DNA from: Phycisphaerales bacterium UBA1845
GTDB taxonomy: Bacteria > Planctomycetota > Phycisphaerae > UBA1845
Direction: 5' to 3'
Assembly (NCBI GenBank): GCA_002338715.1
Contig: DDIR01000073.1
Coordinates: 42,526-79,813 of the forward strand
Length of the DNA stretch: 37,288 nt
Below, piece after piece: positions 25,385-33,387 of the stretch. A program made the position numbers and the translations under genes. Under the pieces are notes generated by a model. The model ran no database searches and was not told the DNA's origin. It worked only from the letters and a program-made list of their open reading frames with translations. Positions within the stretch are counted from its first letter, which is position 1, and each line of letters starts with the position of its first letter.

Positions 25385-25951
25385 ATGTGCGCATACGAAG
25401 TTCAATCAACGTCGGATGTTTGTGAAGCCGAAGTTGCGGGAGACGCTGCGATGAGTCGGGCTTGCCTGTCGCACGCGAGTTGGGAGATGGCCAACGAGTT
25501 GGATCGCGTCGGCCGATGGGGGCTTCGGTATGGATTGGTGCTGGTGATCGGCTGGATTGGGGCGATGAAGTTTACCGCTTATGAAGCTGAGGGAATCTCT
25601 GGGTTGGTTTCGAACAGTCCGTTGCTGGGTTGGGTGTATGAAGTTGTAAATATGAGGCAATTCTCAGCCGGGCTCGGTATTGTTGAATTGGCGATTGCAT
25701 TGCTTGTCGGGCTGGGATCGTATCGACCGAAGCTGGGAATCATAGGGTCAGCCGGCGCAATCGGGATGTTCGCGACGACGCTGAGTTTCATGTTCACCAC
25801 GCCGGGTGTCGTGGAGGCGTCGGCTGGCGGATTCCCCGCGATCTCTGCAATGCCTGGACAATTTCTGATCAAGGATGTGGTGCTACTCGCGGTAAGTGTT
25901 TGGCTGCTGGCGAATGCAGTGAAGGCAAATGCCGCACGAACAAATGAATGA
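25385..25951 (+). CDS. DUF417 / RclC-like inner membrane protein
   Basis: A 188-residue protein with about four transmembrane segments. It matches the YkgB/RclC (DUF417) family: GLRYGLVLVIGWIGAMKFTAYEAEGISGLVSNSPLLGW, FSAGLGIVELAIALLVGLG, LSFMFTTPGV, FLIKDVVLLAVSVWLL. In E. coli RclC is part of the reactive chlorine species resistance operon. ATG 25385 has AAAGGA; ATG 25451 is an alternative that removes 22 polar residues. Confidence 0.88.
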   Translation: MCAYEVQSTSDVCEAEVAGDAAMSRACLSHASWEMANELDRVGRWGLRYGLVLVIGWIGAMKFTAYEAEGISGLVSNSPLLGWVYEVVNMRQFSAGLGIVELAIALLVGLGSYRPKLGIIGSAGAIGMFATTLSFMFTTPGVVEASAGGFPAISAMPGQFLIKDVVLLAVSVWLLANAVKANAARTNE

Positions 25952-25999
25952 GCCCATCAACAAACGGTGGGCATGATGAATTTCGCAAAGGAGAAGCGC

Positions 26000-26461
26000 A
26001 TGAAACGTTCCGCAGTTGTCTCGACCGTGTTGCTTTTGGCCGCCTGCGTTGGTGTCACGATCAATGCAGCGATGGGCGATACGGAAAAGTCAGAAGTGCA
26101 GGCTGTCGAACGGGCGGTGCTCGATTACTGCGAAGCGTTTTATGAGGTCAAACCGGAGTACGTCGAACGAAGCGTGCATCGCAACGTCGATAAATTCGGA
26201 TTCTGGCGGCAGGGCGACAGCACCGACTATCACCGCATCCCGATGAACTACGAGCAACTGCACGAGTTGGCCAAGGTCTGGAACGCGAAGGGCGACCAGG
26301 TGAATGCGGACACACCGAAAAAGGTCGAAGTCTTCGACGTTCTCGACAAAACGGCCAGCGCCAAACTCACGGCCCAATGGGGCATCGATTACATGCTGCT
26401 CGTCAAGTACGAAGGCAAATGGATGATCGAACGCGTCGTGTGGCAGTCGCACCCGAAATAG
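26000..26461 (+). CDS. Secreted NTF2-like (lumazine-binding type) protein
   Basis: A 153-residue protein with a signal peptide (VVSTVLLLAACVGVTINAAMG). The mature part follows the SnoaL/NTF2-like pattern: VERAVLDYCEAFYEVKPEYVERSVHRNVDKFGF, AKLTAQWGIDYMLLVKYEGKWMIERVVWQ. These cone folds are often of unclear role. ATG 26000 has AAGGAG 7 bases before it, so longer starts at 25967 or 25976 are rejected. It is the third gene of the YHS-RclC set. Confidence 0.85.
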   Translation: MKRSAVVSTVLLLAACVGVTINAAMGDTEKSEVQAVERAVLDYCEAFYEVKPEYVERSVHRNVDKFGFWRQGDSTDYHRIPMNYEQLHELAKVWNAKGDQVNADTPKKVEVFDVLDKTASAKLTAQWGIDYMLLVKYEGKWMIERVVWQSHPK

Positions 26462-26512
26462 GATCAAGTCCCGTGCGAGGTTGTTTTGCCAAGACCTTCG
26501 GCGATGTGTTGG

Positions 26513-26518
26513 TATAAT
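26513..26518 (+). promoter_or_regulatory. TATAAT -10 box
   Basis: A perfect TATAAT lies 11 bp before the ATG at 26530, with no good -35 at normal spacing and no Shine-Dalgarno between. Transcription from here would start almost at the ATG. Confidence 0.35.
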
Positions 26519-26529
26519 AACCACCTGGC

Positions 26530-27249
26530 ATGGGAATTCTGCAACTTACAACTTGGGAAATCGCCGCGGCTGTCGTTGCGTGCATTGCGCTTGTCTTGCT
26601 GGCGATTGTGTGCCTCTGTGTGATTCAAACATTGTCTATGTGCAGGTTCCGAATGTCGCCTGTCGAAGACGTTGAGATAGACAAGATCATCAAGAAGGAC
26701 TTCATCGTCCAGACCACAAGCGACGAAGAGCCGGTCGAAGCCATGCCCGGCGGAGCGTACAAGGTCAACGATCTCGCGTTTGTCTTTACGGGCCGGTTCG
26801 GAAGTGAATGCAGAGCAATCTGCTCGTGGATTGGCCCCGGTCCGTCAACGAGTCTCATCACACGGTTTTCAGGTGACGTATTGTTGATCACTTCAGACCG
26901 CAATAGCCTGCACGAATTTCCTTCCCCTCCGAAACAGTTCTTTCAGTCGTATCATAAGTCCGATTCTATTTTTGAACATCACCTGGAAGCTGAGGAGTGC
27001 ATTCAAAAATATCTCGGTGTCACGCCGATTGCGTTTGAGGAGCCCGACGACAAATGGGTCGTGGACATGATTAGGGAAAGGGCGCGGCACGTTCGATCAA
27101 TCCCGTTCTGGTACGCCAAAATTGCCTATTGGACCTTCTTCAGGCGCGGGCGCTTGGATGGGCTCTCGATTGAAGAACAGCATCAGCGCGGGATCATCGA
27201 TCTTGTCAAAGCGAAACGAGAATTGAGGATCGGTGCCGATGGCCCTTAG
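26530..27249 (+). CDS. Membrane-anchored protein of unknown function
   Basis: A 239-residue protein with one N-terminal membrane segment (about 10-34). It is followed by a soluble region that is probably cytoplasmic. I do not recognise a domain; the region CIQKYLGVTPIAFEEPDDKW is distinctive, and the C-terminus is basic. It has no clear Shine-Dalgarno but a TATAAT box just upstream. It is convergent with the next gene. Confidence 0.65.
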   Translation: MGILQLTTWEIAAAVVACIALVLLAIVCLCVIQTLSMCRFRMSPVEDVEIDKIIKKDFIVQTTSDEEPVEAMPGGAYKVNDLAFVFTGRFGSECRAICSWIGPGPSTSLITRFSGDVLLITSDRNSLHEFPSPPKQFFQSYHKSDSIFEHHLEAEECIQKYLGVTPIAFEEPDDKWVVDMIRERARHVRSIPFWYAKIAYWTFFRRGRLDGLSIEEQHQRGIIDLVKAKRELRIGADGP

Positions 27250-27285
27250 ATCAGCAGCGTCGATCGATCATGCGGGTTTGTAAAT

Positions 27286-27807
27286 TCAGTCCTTCGGCAA
27301 GTAACTGGGGTGCAATTCCGGATAGAGGAATGGGTCATTGGGTAACGAAGGGCGATTGTCGTCGAGGTAGATGACGAACCCATCTGGAAGTGCCAGTCGC
27401 GCCCATGATGCAATTCTGCTTTCTTCGCGGAACTGAAAACGAAGCTGGTGTTCTGGCTCTTTTAGCGTTCTGGCGATTGTAAGCCGCTCAAGTCCTGTAA
27501 GTACAAGCTCATAAGCAATATCAGGTGCAGCTGCGTATTCGTGCCATTCGCTGCATTCCTTTTCAAATCGCAGCCTTGCGTTGCAGAGCGTTCTGAAAAG
27601 GTCGTTTTCTCTGTCGTGAAACGCATAGATGGTGTCTGCGCGGTTGATCAAGGCTTCAGCTACCAAGGCGCTCATTAGGCGCTTGATATTCTTCTGGGTC
27701 ATGTATCCTTTGCCGTCCTCGACATCTATTTCGATGCGATTCATTTGATTCGCAAGACGCATGATGTCGAGTTCACGACGGTAGATTGATATCAATGATC
27801 TAAACAT
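27286..27807 (-). CDS. Hypothetical protein
   Basis: A 173-residue soluble protein, ATG at 27807, without signal peptide or membrane segments. The start RSLISIYRRELDIMRLANQM is helical, and the middle is rich in charged residues. No domain is recognised. Its codon choice is less GC-rich than neighbouring genes, as in the 26530 gene, which may indicate recent acquisition. Confidence 0.6.
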   Translation of the reverse strand: MFRSLISIYRRELDIMRLANQMNRIEIDVEDGKGYMTQKNIKRLMSALVAEALINRADTIYAFHDRENDLFRTLCNARLRFEKECSEWHEYAAAPDIAYELVLTGLERLTIARTLKEPEHQLRFQFREESRIASWARLALPDGFVIYLDDNRPSLPNDPFLYPELHPSYLPKD

Positions 27808-27911
27808 TTAAACACCACATGTTCCGGGGCAACCCATAGCGCTTGGATGTCAATCATAGCACACCCGCAAGCCGCAAATCCACATCAACCAGACCTCCGT
27901 GGATGCAAAAC

Positions 27912-27949
27912 GTCCCGAAGTCGCCGTACGTGCCAGCGGTTCGGGACGC
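27912..27949 (-). terminator. Possible terminator of the lipoprotein gene
   Basis: CGTCCCGAA (27912-27920) pairs with TTCGGGACG (27941-27949). The minus-strand arm is followed by TTTTGC. It has a long 20-base loop and a short T-run, so it is weak. It lies 33 bp after the stop of the gene at 27982-28368. Confidence 0.4.
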
Positions 27950-27981
27950 GTTCGTCGGTTTTCAATTGGTCGCGTGAATGG

Positions 27982-28368
27982 CTATTTAAACGCGCTTCCG
28001 GTGCAGGTGAAAAAGTTCCCCTCACCGGTGTATATGATTTGGCCGGTAAACGGATTCTCAGAATCAAACTCCTCATCGACGAAGGGGCAGCCCCCGAAAA
28101 CGTCGACCCCCAGATTGTTTTGCGCGGCGACGAACAACGAACCGTTCTGCATGAATCGCGCCGTGACAATTCTGGCAGCGCCCGGTTGAATCTGGTTGCT
28201 CGGCGCTCGGGCTTCGTTTTCCAGAAGAATGTGGATCGGGTCGCTGGCGTCGTTGAAAAGTTCCAATTCGATCGTGTCTTGATCGGTTGATACAAGTTCG
28301 CAGCCGGTATTGGAAATCAGGCACATCGCCAGAACGGCAGACAGGGAAATGCTCGTGCAGATACGCAT
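27982..28368 (-). CDS. Small lipoprotein of unknown function
   Basis: A 128-residue protein with signal peptide MRICTSISLSAVLAMCLIS ending in SNTGC (Cys23), a reasonable lipobox. The mature region is mostly beta-like (IELELFNDASDPIHILL, ARIVTARFMQNGSLFVAAQ). A CPF and a TCTG Cys could pair. ATG 28368 has AGGAG 6 bases upstream, a very good site. No domain is recognised. Confidence 0.75.
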   Translation of the reverse strand: MRICTSISLSAVLAMCLISNTGCELVSTDQDTIELELFNDASDPIHILLENEARAPSNQIQPGAARIVTARFMQNGSLFVAAQNNLGVDVFGGCPFVDEEFDSENPFTGQIIYTGEGNFFTCTGSAFK

Positions 28369-28512
28369 GGCGGCTCCTTTTTTGCAAAGCGTCACAAACG
28401 GGTTCGATTAATTGCGTACGACGCGGGATTCGTTGCTGGCCCACGGATCGGTGCTTTTTGCCTGGCTGGTCGCGATTGATTCCGGCCGATGGCTTTAAGG
28501 TATCCAGCAAGT

Positions 28513-30471
28513 CTAATCAACTGGATATGCACTTGTCCAGCCGGGGACTTGCATCTCGGGGTTGGCGAACGGTGGAAGTTCCGGTTGGTTTGCCGCGTTG
28601 CAGGCTTTTTTTGAGCCGAGTTGGCAGGCTTTTTGGATGCGTTGTTTGACGCGGATTGGGTCTTGGGCGACGCCGTTGCCGGTCAGGTGCATGTAGCCGA
28701 GGTACCAGTTGCTTTCCGCGTCGCTTAGGAGGGCGGCTTTCTCGAGGACGGGGGCGACTTCGCCGAGATCGTAGGTGAGATTTTCGGCGAGGGTGATGCG
28801 AGCGATGCCTTTGACGGCATAGAGGTTGTTGATGCCGCTGCGTTCGTACAGTTCGAGGGCGCGCTGCGCGTCTTTCGGGCGGCTTCTGCCGGTTTCGTAC
28901 GCTGACCCCAATAGATAGCACGACGGCGAGCCGACCATCGCATCGCACGATTCTTCGAGTTTTTCCAATGCGAAGGCGACGTCTTCGTCGGAGAGTCGTT
29001 GGCGCAGATACAGATATTGAATCGCGACGTTGGCGCAGCCTTCGATGCTGCCCATCTCGCACGCCTGGTCAAAATACTTCAGCGCTTTGGCATCGTTGCG
29101 CTCGACGTCGGCGACGGTGCCGTCAATGCAGATCAATCCAAGTTCGTTGAAAGCGTCAGCCGACCCGCTGCCTTCGGCAAGTGCACCGACGGCCATCACG
29201 AAGCTGTGCCCGGCATTGGGCTTGCCCTCGGCCAGTGCGCGTTTCCAGAAAATGATCGTTTCGCCGACGGTCTCATTCTTGGGAAGTGGGGCTTGGATGA
29301 ACCCAGCCCGCCACATGCCGACGAAAAGCAAGATCCAGATGGTCATGTGCACGAGGTTCATGCGAAACGCAAACATGCACGTTTCCCATTTGCTGTTGAG
29401 TCGGCCGACCATGCCCGCGCGGCAAATGCGATCGATCAGCGGAACGCAGAGGTTCAGGATCGGTACGGGCAGGAGTTTGTCCCAGAAAAGCGCCAGTTGA
29501 TAGTGATCGAGCAGGCGGAAGAGTGCGCAGAACCCGAGCCCGTACAGCGAGCCGAACAGCACGCGCCCGAGGTTCGTGCGCGGCGAGGTGGCTGGGTCAG
29601 TGACAAGCAGGTGCAGACCGAGAAAGATCGGCGCGACGATGTTGGCCGTCACGAAGTAGGGCAGGTCGGTGATGCCGGTGTAGATGAGGTTAAAGATGAG
29701 CAGCGTCGCGGTGGCGGCTAGTGTCATCAAAGTGACGTGGAAGAGGTATTGCACGACGAGTCCGCCGAGGAAGATCACGAGCAGCATGTAGGGCGTTTCG
29801 AAGGACGCGGCGATCTCGCGGCCCCAGGTGAGCTGGCTGGACATGCCGGTGGCGATGAGGACGACGGCGAACGTGGATTGTGCGAATGCCGACGGGTTGA
29901 AGATGTGGCGGCGTTGGCCTTCGCGGTCCCAGGTGATGAATTGTTTGGCGAGTGCGCCGGTCGTCAGCAGGAGGAATTGGAAGAAGTACCAATCGTGTTT
30001 GAACCAGAGCAGAAGGTTGGTGCTGATGACGATGGGCATCGGGCCAAACCCGAAGCGCCACACGCGCCCGCGCGACCATGCGAGCAAAGCGTCGAGTGCG
30101 TAGAAGAAGATGAGCTGCGCGGCGATGAGTGGGATTTCGTCGTAAGCCCGCGGCCAATACCAACCCCAATACGCCAGGATGACGATCTGCACGACGGCTT
30201 GCACGTAATGCGGTTTGGCGATGGCGACTTCAACAGCCAGCCGGCGCCCCGATCGCCGATGGAGGAAAAGGAGAATCGCGCCCCAAAGCGACAACCCTGC
30301 AGCGGCTCCAATGATCGAAAAGAAAAGCCGCGCATTAGCCCGTGCGTCAGGCAAAAGCGCAAACGCAAACAGCCCGGCGATGCAAAGCACGGGAAGCATC
30401 GACAAACGCGATCCGCCGGGTGCGGTCGGCTGCGTCGAACGCGATGGATTGTTGTGAGCTGACCCCGCCAT
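28513..30471 (-). CDS. RnfD/NqrB-like membrane protein fused to Sel1-like repeats
   Basis: A 652-residue protein. The first 400 residues hold about 9-10 membrane segments, including RRHIFNPSAFAQS and LLVTDPATSPRTNLGRVLFG, which resemble motifs of the NQR2/RnfD/RnfE family. The covalent-flavin motif usual in NqrB/RnfD (S[GT]AT) is not seen. The C-terminal part (about 430-635) has Sel1-like helix pairs: FDQACEMGSIEGCANVAIQY, CYLLGSAYETGRSRP, ESNWYLGYMHLTGNGVAQDP. Rnf/Nqr complexes move electrons coupled to ion transport, but no other Rnf subunit is in this window. ATG 30471 has AGGA 8 bases upstream; a TTG at 30522 is rejected. Confidence 0.8.
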   Translation of the reverse strand: MAGSAHNNPSRSTQPTAPGGSRLSMLPVLCIAGLFAFALLPDARANARLFFSIIGAAAGLSLWGAILLFLHRRSGRRLAVEVAIAKPHYVQAVVQIVILAYWGWYWPRAYDEIPLIAAQLIFFYALDALLAWSRGRVWRFGFGPMPIVISTNLLLWFKHDWYFFQFLLLTTGALAKQFITWDREGQRRHIFNPSAFAQSTFAVVLIATGMSSQLTWGREIAASFETPYMLLVIFLGGLVVQYLFHVTLMTLAATATLLIFNLIYTGITDLPYFVTANIVAPIFLGLHLLVTDPATSPRTNLGRVLFGSLYGLGFCALFRLLDHYQLALFWDKLLPVPILNLCVPLIDRICRAGMVGRLNSKWETCMFAFRMNLVHMTIWILLFVGMWRAGFIQAPLPKNETVGETIIFWKRALAEGKPNAGHSFVMAVGALAEGSGSADAFNELGLICIDGTVADVERNDAKALKYFDQACEMGSIEGCANVAIQYLYLRQRLSDEDVAFALEKLEESCDAMVGSPSCYLLGSAYETGRSRPKDAQRALELYERSGINNLYAVKGIARITLAENLTYDLGEVAPVLEKAALLSDAESNWYLGYMHLTGNGVAQDPIRVKQRIQKACQLGSKKACNAANQPELPPFANPEMQVPGWTSAYPVD

Positions 30472-30610
30472 TTGCGATTCCTGTATGGCGTCCGTTATCG
30501 ATGATCGGACGGTTTTTGCCAATGCGACGGGAGATTGATTCTTGGCAAAGTGCCTCGACCGAGCCAGCGCGATCGGCCTTTCGGCTGCCGGGAAGGGCTA
30601 TTTTCGCTAA

Positions 30611-30653
30611 CATTTTGAATATTTTGACAAAATGTGGGTCAAAGTCGTATGAT
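30611..30653 (+). promoter_or_regulatory. Promoter and operator-like palindromes of the toxin-antitoxin operon
   Basis: TTGACA (30624-30629) and TATGAT (30648-30653) are 18 bp apart, close to sigma-70 consensus. CATTTTG (30611-30617) is inverted at 30628-30634 (CAAAATG), and TTGAC (30624) is inverted at 30638-30642 (GTCAA). Both cover the -35, as expected for an autoregulated antitoxin. Confidence 0.7.
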
Positions 30654-30732
30654 TGTGATGGGGAACTGAGGCTCAACGGGTTTGGATGGTTGGGCGTCTG
30701 CGTCCTAAGTCGATATTTGCAAGGAGCCAACC

Positions 30733-30999
30733 GTGAGCCGCATCTCAATCGACGTCACGCCTGACGAGCACAAGAAACTCAAAGCGCTCGCCGCGATTCA
30801 GGGCAAGTCCATCAAGGATTTCGTATTGGAGGCTACGCTTGGTTCGCATGGCGGCAGTGTGCAAGCCGACTTGGCCAGGCTTGAAGCCGACTTGGATCAG
30901 CGCATAGCGGAAGCTCGGGTGAAGGGCGGGGTCGAGCAGACCGTCGAGTCGATCTTCCAGCAAGCCCGCGACGAGGCGACATCGAATCGCGATGCTTGA
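30733..30999 (+). CDS. Ribbon-helix-helix antitoxin
   Basis: An 88-residue protein. The N-terminus RISIDVTPDEHKKLKALAAIQGKSIKDFVLEATLG has the beta-strand/helix/helix pattern of RHH DNA-binding proteins. An acidic coiled C-terminus (ADLARLEADLDQRIAEAR) likely binds the toxin. The start is GTG 30733 with AAGGAG upstream. It overlaps the toxin gene by 8 bp, so the two are coupled. Confidence 0.88.
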   Translation: MSRISIDVTPDEHKKLKALAAIQGKSIKDFVLEATLGSHGGSVQADLARLEADLDQRIAEARVKGGVEQTVESIFQQARDEATSNRDA

Positions 31000-31330
31000 G
31001 TACGAACTCGCGCCGGGCGCTGTCCACGATCTGCGGGGCATCGCCCGCTACACGATCAAGACATGGGGACTTGAGCAAGCCGATCGGTATGAAGCCGCCC
31101 TACGAAATCACTTCCAAGAGATTGGGCTCGGGACAAAACGTTCTCGACAGTTTCTGGATCATCGGCCCGATCTGCACGTTTGTCGCTGCGAACATCATTA
31201 CACGTTTTTCCTAAAGAGAGAAAATGCACGCCCGCTCATTCTTGCGGTTCTTCATGAGAAGATGGATTTGATGAATCGGTTGCGCGATCGGTTTGAAGAT
31301 GTTGGTGACACTGGCATGTTTGACGACTAA
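30992..31330 (+). CDS. ParE/RelE-superfamily toxin
   Basis: A 112-residue protein with ParE-like features: YELAPGAVHDLRGIARYTIKTWG at the N-terminus, a middle YEAALRNHFQEIG helix, and the C-terminal HYTFFLKRENARPLILAVLHEKMDL strand region. Relatives are RNA cutters or gyrase poisons; which applies here is unknown. The ATG at 30992 lies within the antitoxin gene. Confidence 0.87.
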   Translation: MLEYELAPGAVHDLRGIARYTIKTWGLEQADRYEAALRNHFQEIGLGTKRSRQFLDHRPDLHVCRCEHHYTFFLKRENARPLILAVLHEKMDLMNRLRDRFEDVGDTGMFDD

Positions 31331-31384
31331 GCGACGCGCAATCGTGTGTGTACAAGTTTGTGATCGTTTGTCTCGTTCTTCAGC

Positions 31385-31424
31385 TCCCCACCCTTCCGCT
31401 TCGCTCAAGGATGGGGCACCCGGT
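31385..31424. repeat. Hairpin repeat family B, copy 3
   Basis: CCCCACCCTTCCGCT, TCGCTCAAGGATGGGG and CACCCGG form a stem (CCCCA / TGGGG, CCTT / AAGG). It matches copies at 2174 and 3386. It sits between the toxin gene and the REPIN-like copy at 31452. Confidence 0.82.
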
Positions 31425-31451
31425 GGCCGGAATCTCTTGAATAAAGAATGT

Positions 31452-31525
31452 GTGCCACTGCTCTGTGAGCAGTGCAGTTCGGCAAATGGCGTTTGGGTCT
31501 GGCACTGCTCACAGAGCAGTGGCAC
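31452..31525. repeat. 74-bp REPIN-like element, copy 2
   Basis: The arms are identical to the copies at 20718 and 33275, with a 26-bp centre of different sequence. It lies 26 bp beyond the stop of phhA. Confidence 0.93.
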
Positions 31526-31551
31526 GTTTGGTTGGTGCTCCTTGACCTTGC

Positions 31552-32490
31552 TCACGCGCCGGCCGTCATGCCTACCTGGGCGTTTAAGAACGACTCGAGG
31601 TCGTCTTCGTTGACGGCTGGCTCGCCTGGGCTGACGTTGCCTAGTTTTCCGACCGGCATCCAGCGTTCTAGTTCGTCGATCTGCTCGAAGAGGTGATCGA
31701 ACGAATCGACGATGAAGAGGAGCGGCTGATAGTGGTCGATCTCGAAGTATTGGTTGACGACCCATTCGAGTTGGAACGGGTAGCGCTGCACGCGGGGCGA
31801 TTCGAGGCAATGCGCGAGTTCTCCGTGCGAACTGAGTAAGCCGCTGCCGTACGCGCAAAGATCGTTCTTGCCACCGCCGGGCTTACGCATCAAACCGAAT
31901 TCGATGGTGAACCAGAAGAAGCGGGCCATCGCCTTAATGACGCTTTCGAGCTTTTGGATGCGCTCGTCGTGGTCTTTGATTTCACCAGCAAATCCGGCGG
32001 CTGACCTTGCGACTTCGCCGAAGCGCACGAGGACGTCGGCGAACTGCTTGTCCGTATGCATGGGCACGTGGCCGGCCACGTCGTGGAAGATGTCTGGCTC
32101 GGGCAAGTAGTCGAGTCTGCCGCCGTCGCGGATGGTGATGGTGGTCGGGAACGCCCGCTCGCGAAGCGAATCAAAGAAGTGATACGCGGGCACATAACCC
32201 GACACGGCTCGAGCGCTGAACCCGCTCAGCGGTTCGAGGAATTTGTTGATGTCGTCGAGATGGGGAATGTGGTCCGGCGGAAGAGCCAACTTCTCGACAC
32301 CTTCCAGGAATTTCGGGTGCGAATATTTTTCCCATCGCGGACGGATTCGTTTGTATAGCTCGCGCCACGTTTCCTGGTTGGCTTCGCTGTAGAGTTCGTA
32401 GGGCTGATCGATGAACGTCTTGCCAGCACTGCGCACTTCTTCGATGAACGGCGCCTGCGTTGTGGTAAGGCCTTCGCCAGGTGTGGACAT
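31552..32490 (-). CDS. phhA: Phenylalanine 4-hydroxylase
   Basis: A 312-residue protein of the biopterin-dependent aromatic amino acid hydroxylase family. Iron ligands are visible: His136 and His141 in PDIFHDVAGHVPM and Glu197 in FFWFTIEFGL. It converts phenylalanine to tyrosine using O2 and a tetrahydropterin. The length fits bacterial PAH. The ATG at 32490 has AAAGG upstream; a longer open frame to 32799 overlaps the flavin reductase gene and lacks PAH homology. It is the third gene in the hmgA-flavin reductase-phhA row. Confidence 0.96.
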   Translation of the reverse strand: MSTPGEGLTTTQAPFIEEVRSAGKTFIDQPYELYSEANQETWRELYKRIRPRWEKYSHPKFLEGVEKLALPPDHIPHLDDINKFLEPLSGFSARAVSGYVPAYHFFDSLRERAFPTTITIRDGGRLDYLPEPDIFHDVAGHVPMHTDKQFADVLVRFGEVARSAAGFAGEIKDHDERIQKLESVIKAMARFFWFTIEFGLMRKPGGGKNDLCAYGSGLLSSHGELAHCLESPRVQRYPFQLEWVVNQYFEIDHYQPLLFIVDSFDHLFEQIDELERWMPVGKLGNVSPGEPAVNEDDLESFLNAQVGMTAGA

Positions 32491-32623
32491 ATAGCGTAAC
32501 CTTTCGAAATGTTGATCGGTGGATTGCGCGCTTTGGGTTTGAAGTGCACTGGGTGGCGAGCACCAAGCAGCACACCCTTCGCGACAATCTGGACGCGACA
32601 ACTGTCGTAACGTCGCTAAGAAA

Positions 32624-33247
32624 TCATATCCGCAATTGGGGCCGCGGCAAATCGAAGCGGTCGGCGGTTGTTGCATATGAGTTACGGCCCAACCGTCCGA
32701 TGGTCTGCAGTTTTTCCGGATCGAGCGCGCCGTCATCGGCAATAAATTCATCCTTCGCATGAATTGCAACGAGGCGGCCAAAGATGACAGCGCCTGCACC
32801 GGGTTCGTCGCCGAATTCGATGATGCGGTCGAGTTTGCACTCGCAATTCACAGGGGATTCGGCCACCAAAGATGGTTTGACGATGCTGGCTGGCGTTGGC
32901 GTTAGAGCGCACTTTTCGAATTCATCGACCTCGGGGGCGTACGGTGCGCTGCTGTCGTTCATGGCATCGGCGATCGAACGCGTGACGGTGGCGACGACGA
33001 ACTCACCGGTGGCTTCGATGTTGACCTGCGTGTCTTTTTTTCCGTGATCGCGCGTGCGCGAGGGGCAAACCATCATGATCGGCGGGTTGGCTGACACCAT
33101 GTTGTAGAAGCTGAATGGTGCGAGGTTGCGCACGCCGTCGGGCGAAATGGATGAGACGAGCGCGATGGGGCGGGGGTTCACAAAGGATACGATGATTTTG
33201 TAAACGTCCTGCCAGGATTGGTCGGTGTTTGCGAGGTCGATGAACAT
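32624..33247 (-). CDS. Flavin reductase family protein
   Basis: A 207-residue protein with the FMN-binding split-barrel pattern: YKIIVSFVNPRPIALVSSIS, LAPFSFYNMVSANPPIMMV, FVVATVTRSIADAMN, ESPVNCECKLDRII. The family reduces flavin with NAD(P)H or holds FMN. Its place between hmgA and phhA suggests a role in aromatic catabolism, but that role is inferred. Confidence 0.93.
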   Translation of the reverse strand: MFIDLANTDQSWQDVYKIIVSFVNPRPIALVSSISPDGVRNLAPFSFYNMVSANPPIMMVCPSRTRDHGKKDTQVNIEATGEFVVATVTRSIADAMNDSSAPYAPEVDEFEKCALTPTPASIVKPSLVAESPVNCECKLDRIIEFGDEPGAGAVIFGRLVAIHAKDEFIADDGALDPEKLQTIGRLGRNSYATTADRFDLPRPQLRI

Positions 33248-33274
33248 GTCGTGCGATCGTTTTCTTCAGTCGTT

Positions 33275-33348
33275 GTGCCACTGCTCTGTGAGCAGTGCAT
33301 TGGGTATTGGAATCATCGCATGCGGCACTGCTCACAGAGCAGTGGCAC
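33275..33348. repeat. 74-bp REPIN-like element, copy 3
   Basis: The arms are identical to those at 20718 and 31452, with a third, unrelated 26-bp centre. It lies between hmgA and the flavin reductase gene, so two copies bracket the flavin reductase and phhA genes. Confidence 0.93.
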
Positions 33349-33387
33349 ACTTTGATGATCGATTAACGTTTCCTTAATCCGACGACC

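Noticed and set aside
28999..29721. Plus-strand open frames opposite the RnfD/Sel1 gene
   Set aside because: They lack domain signals and overlap a well-supported membrane protein gene.
32491..32799. Upstream extension of phhA
   Set aside because: It overlaps the flavin reductase gene, lacks homology to PAH and would give an oversized protein; the ATG at 32490 has its own ribosome site.
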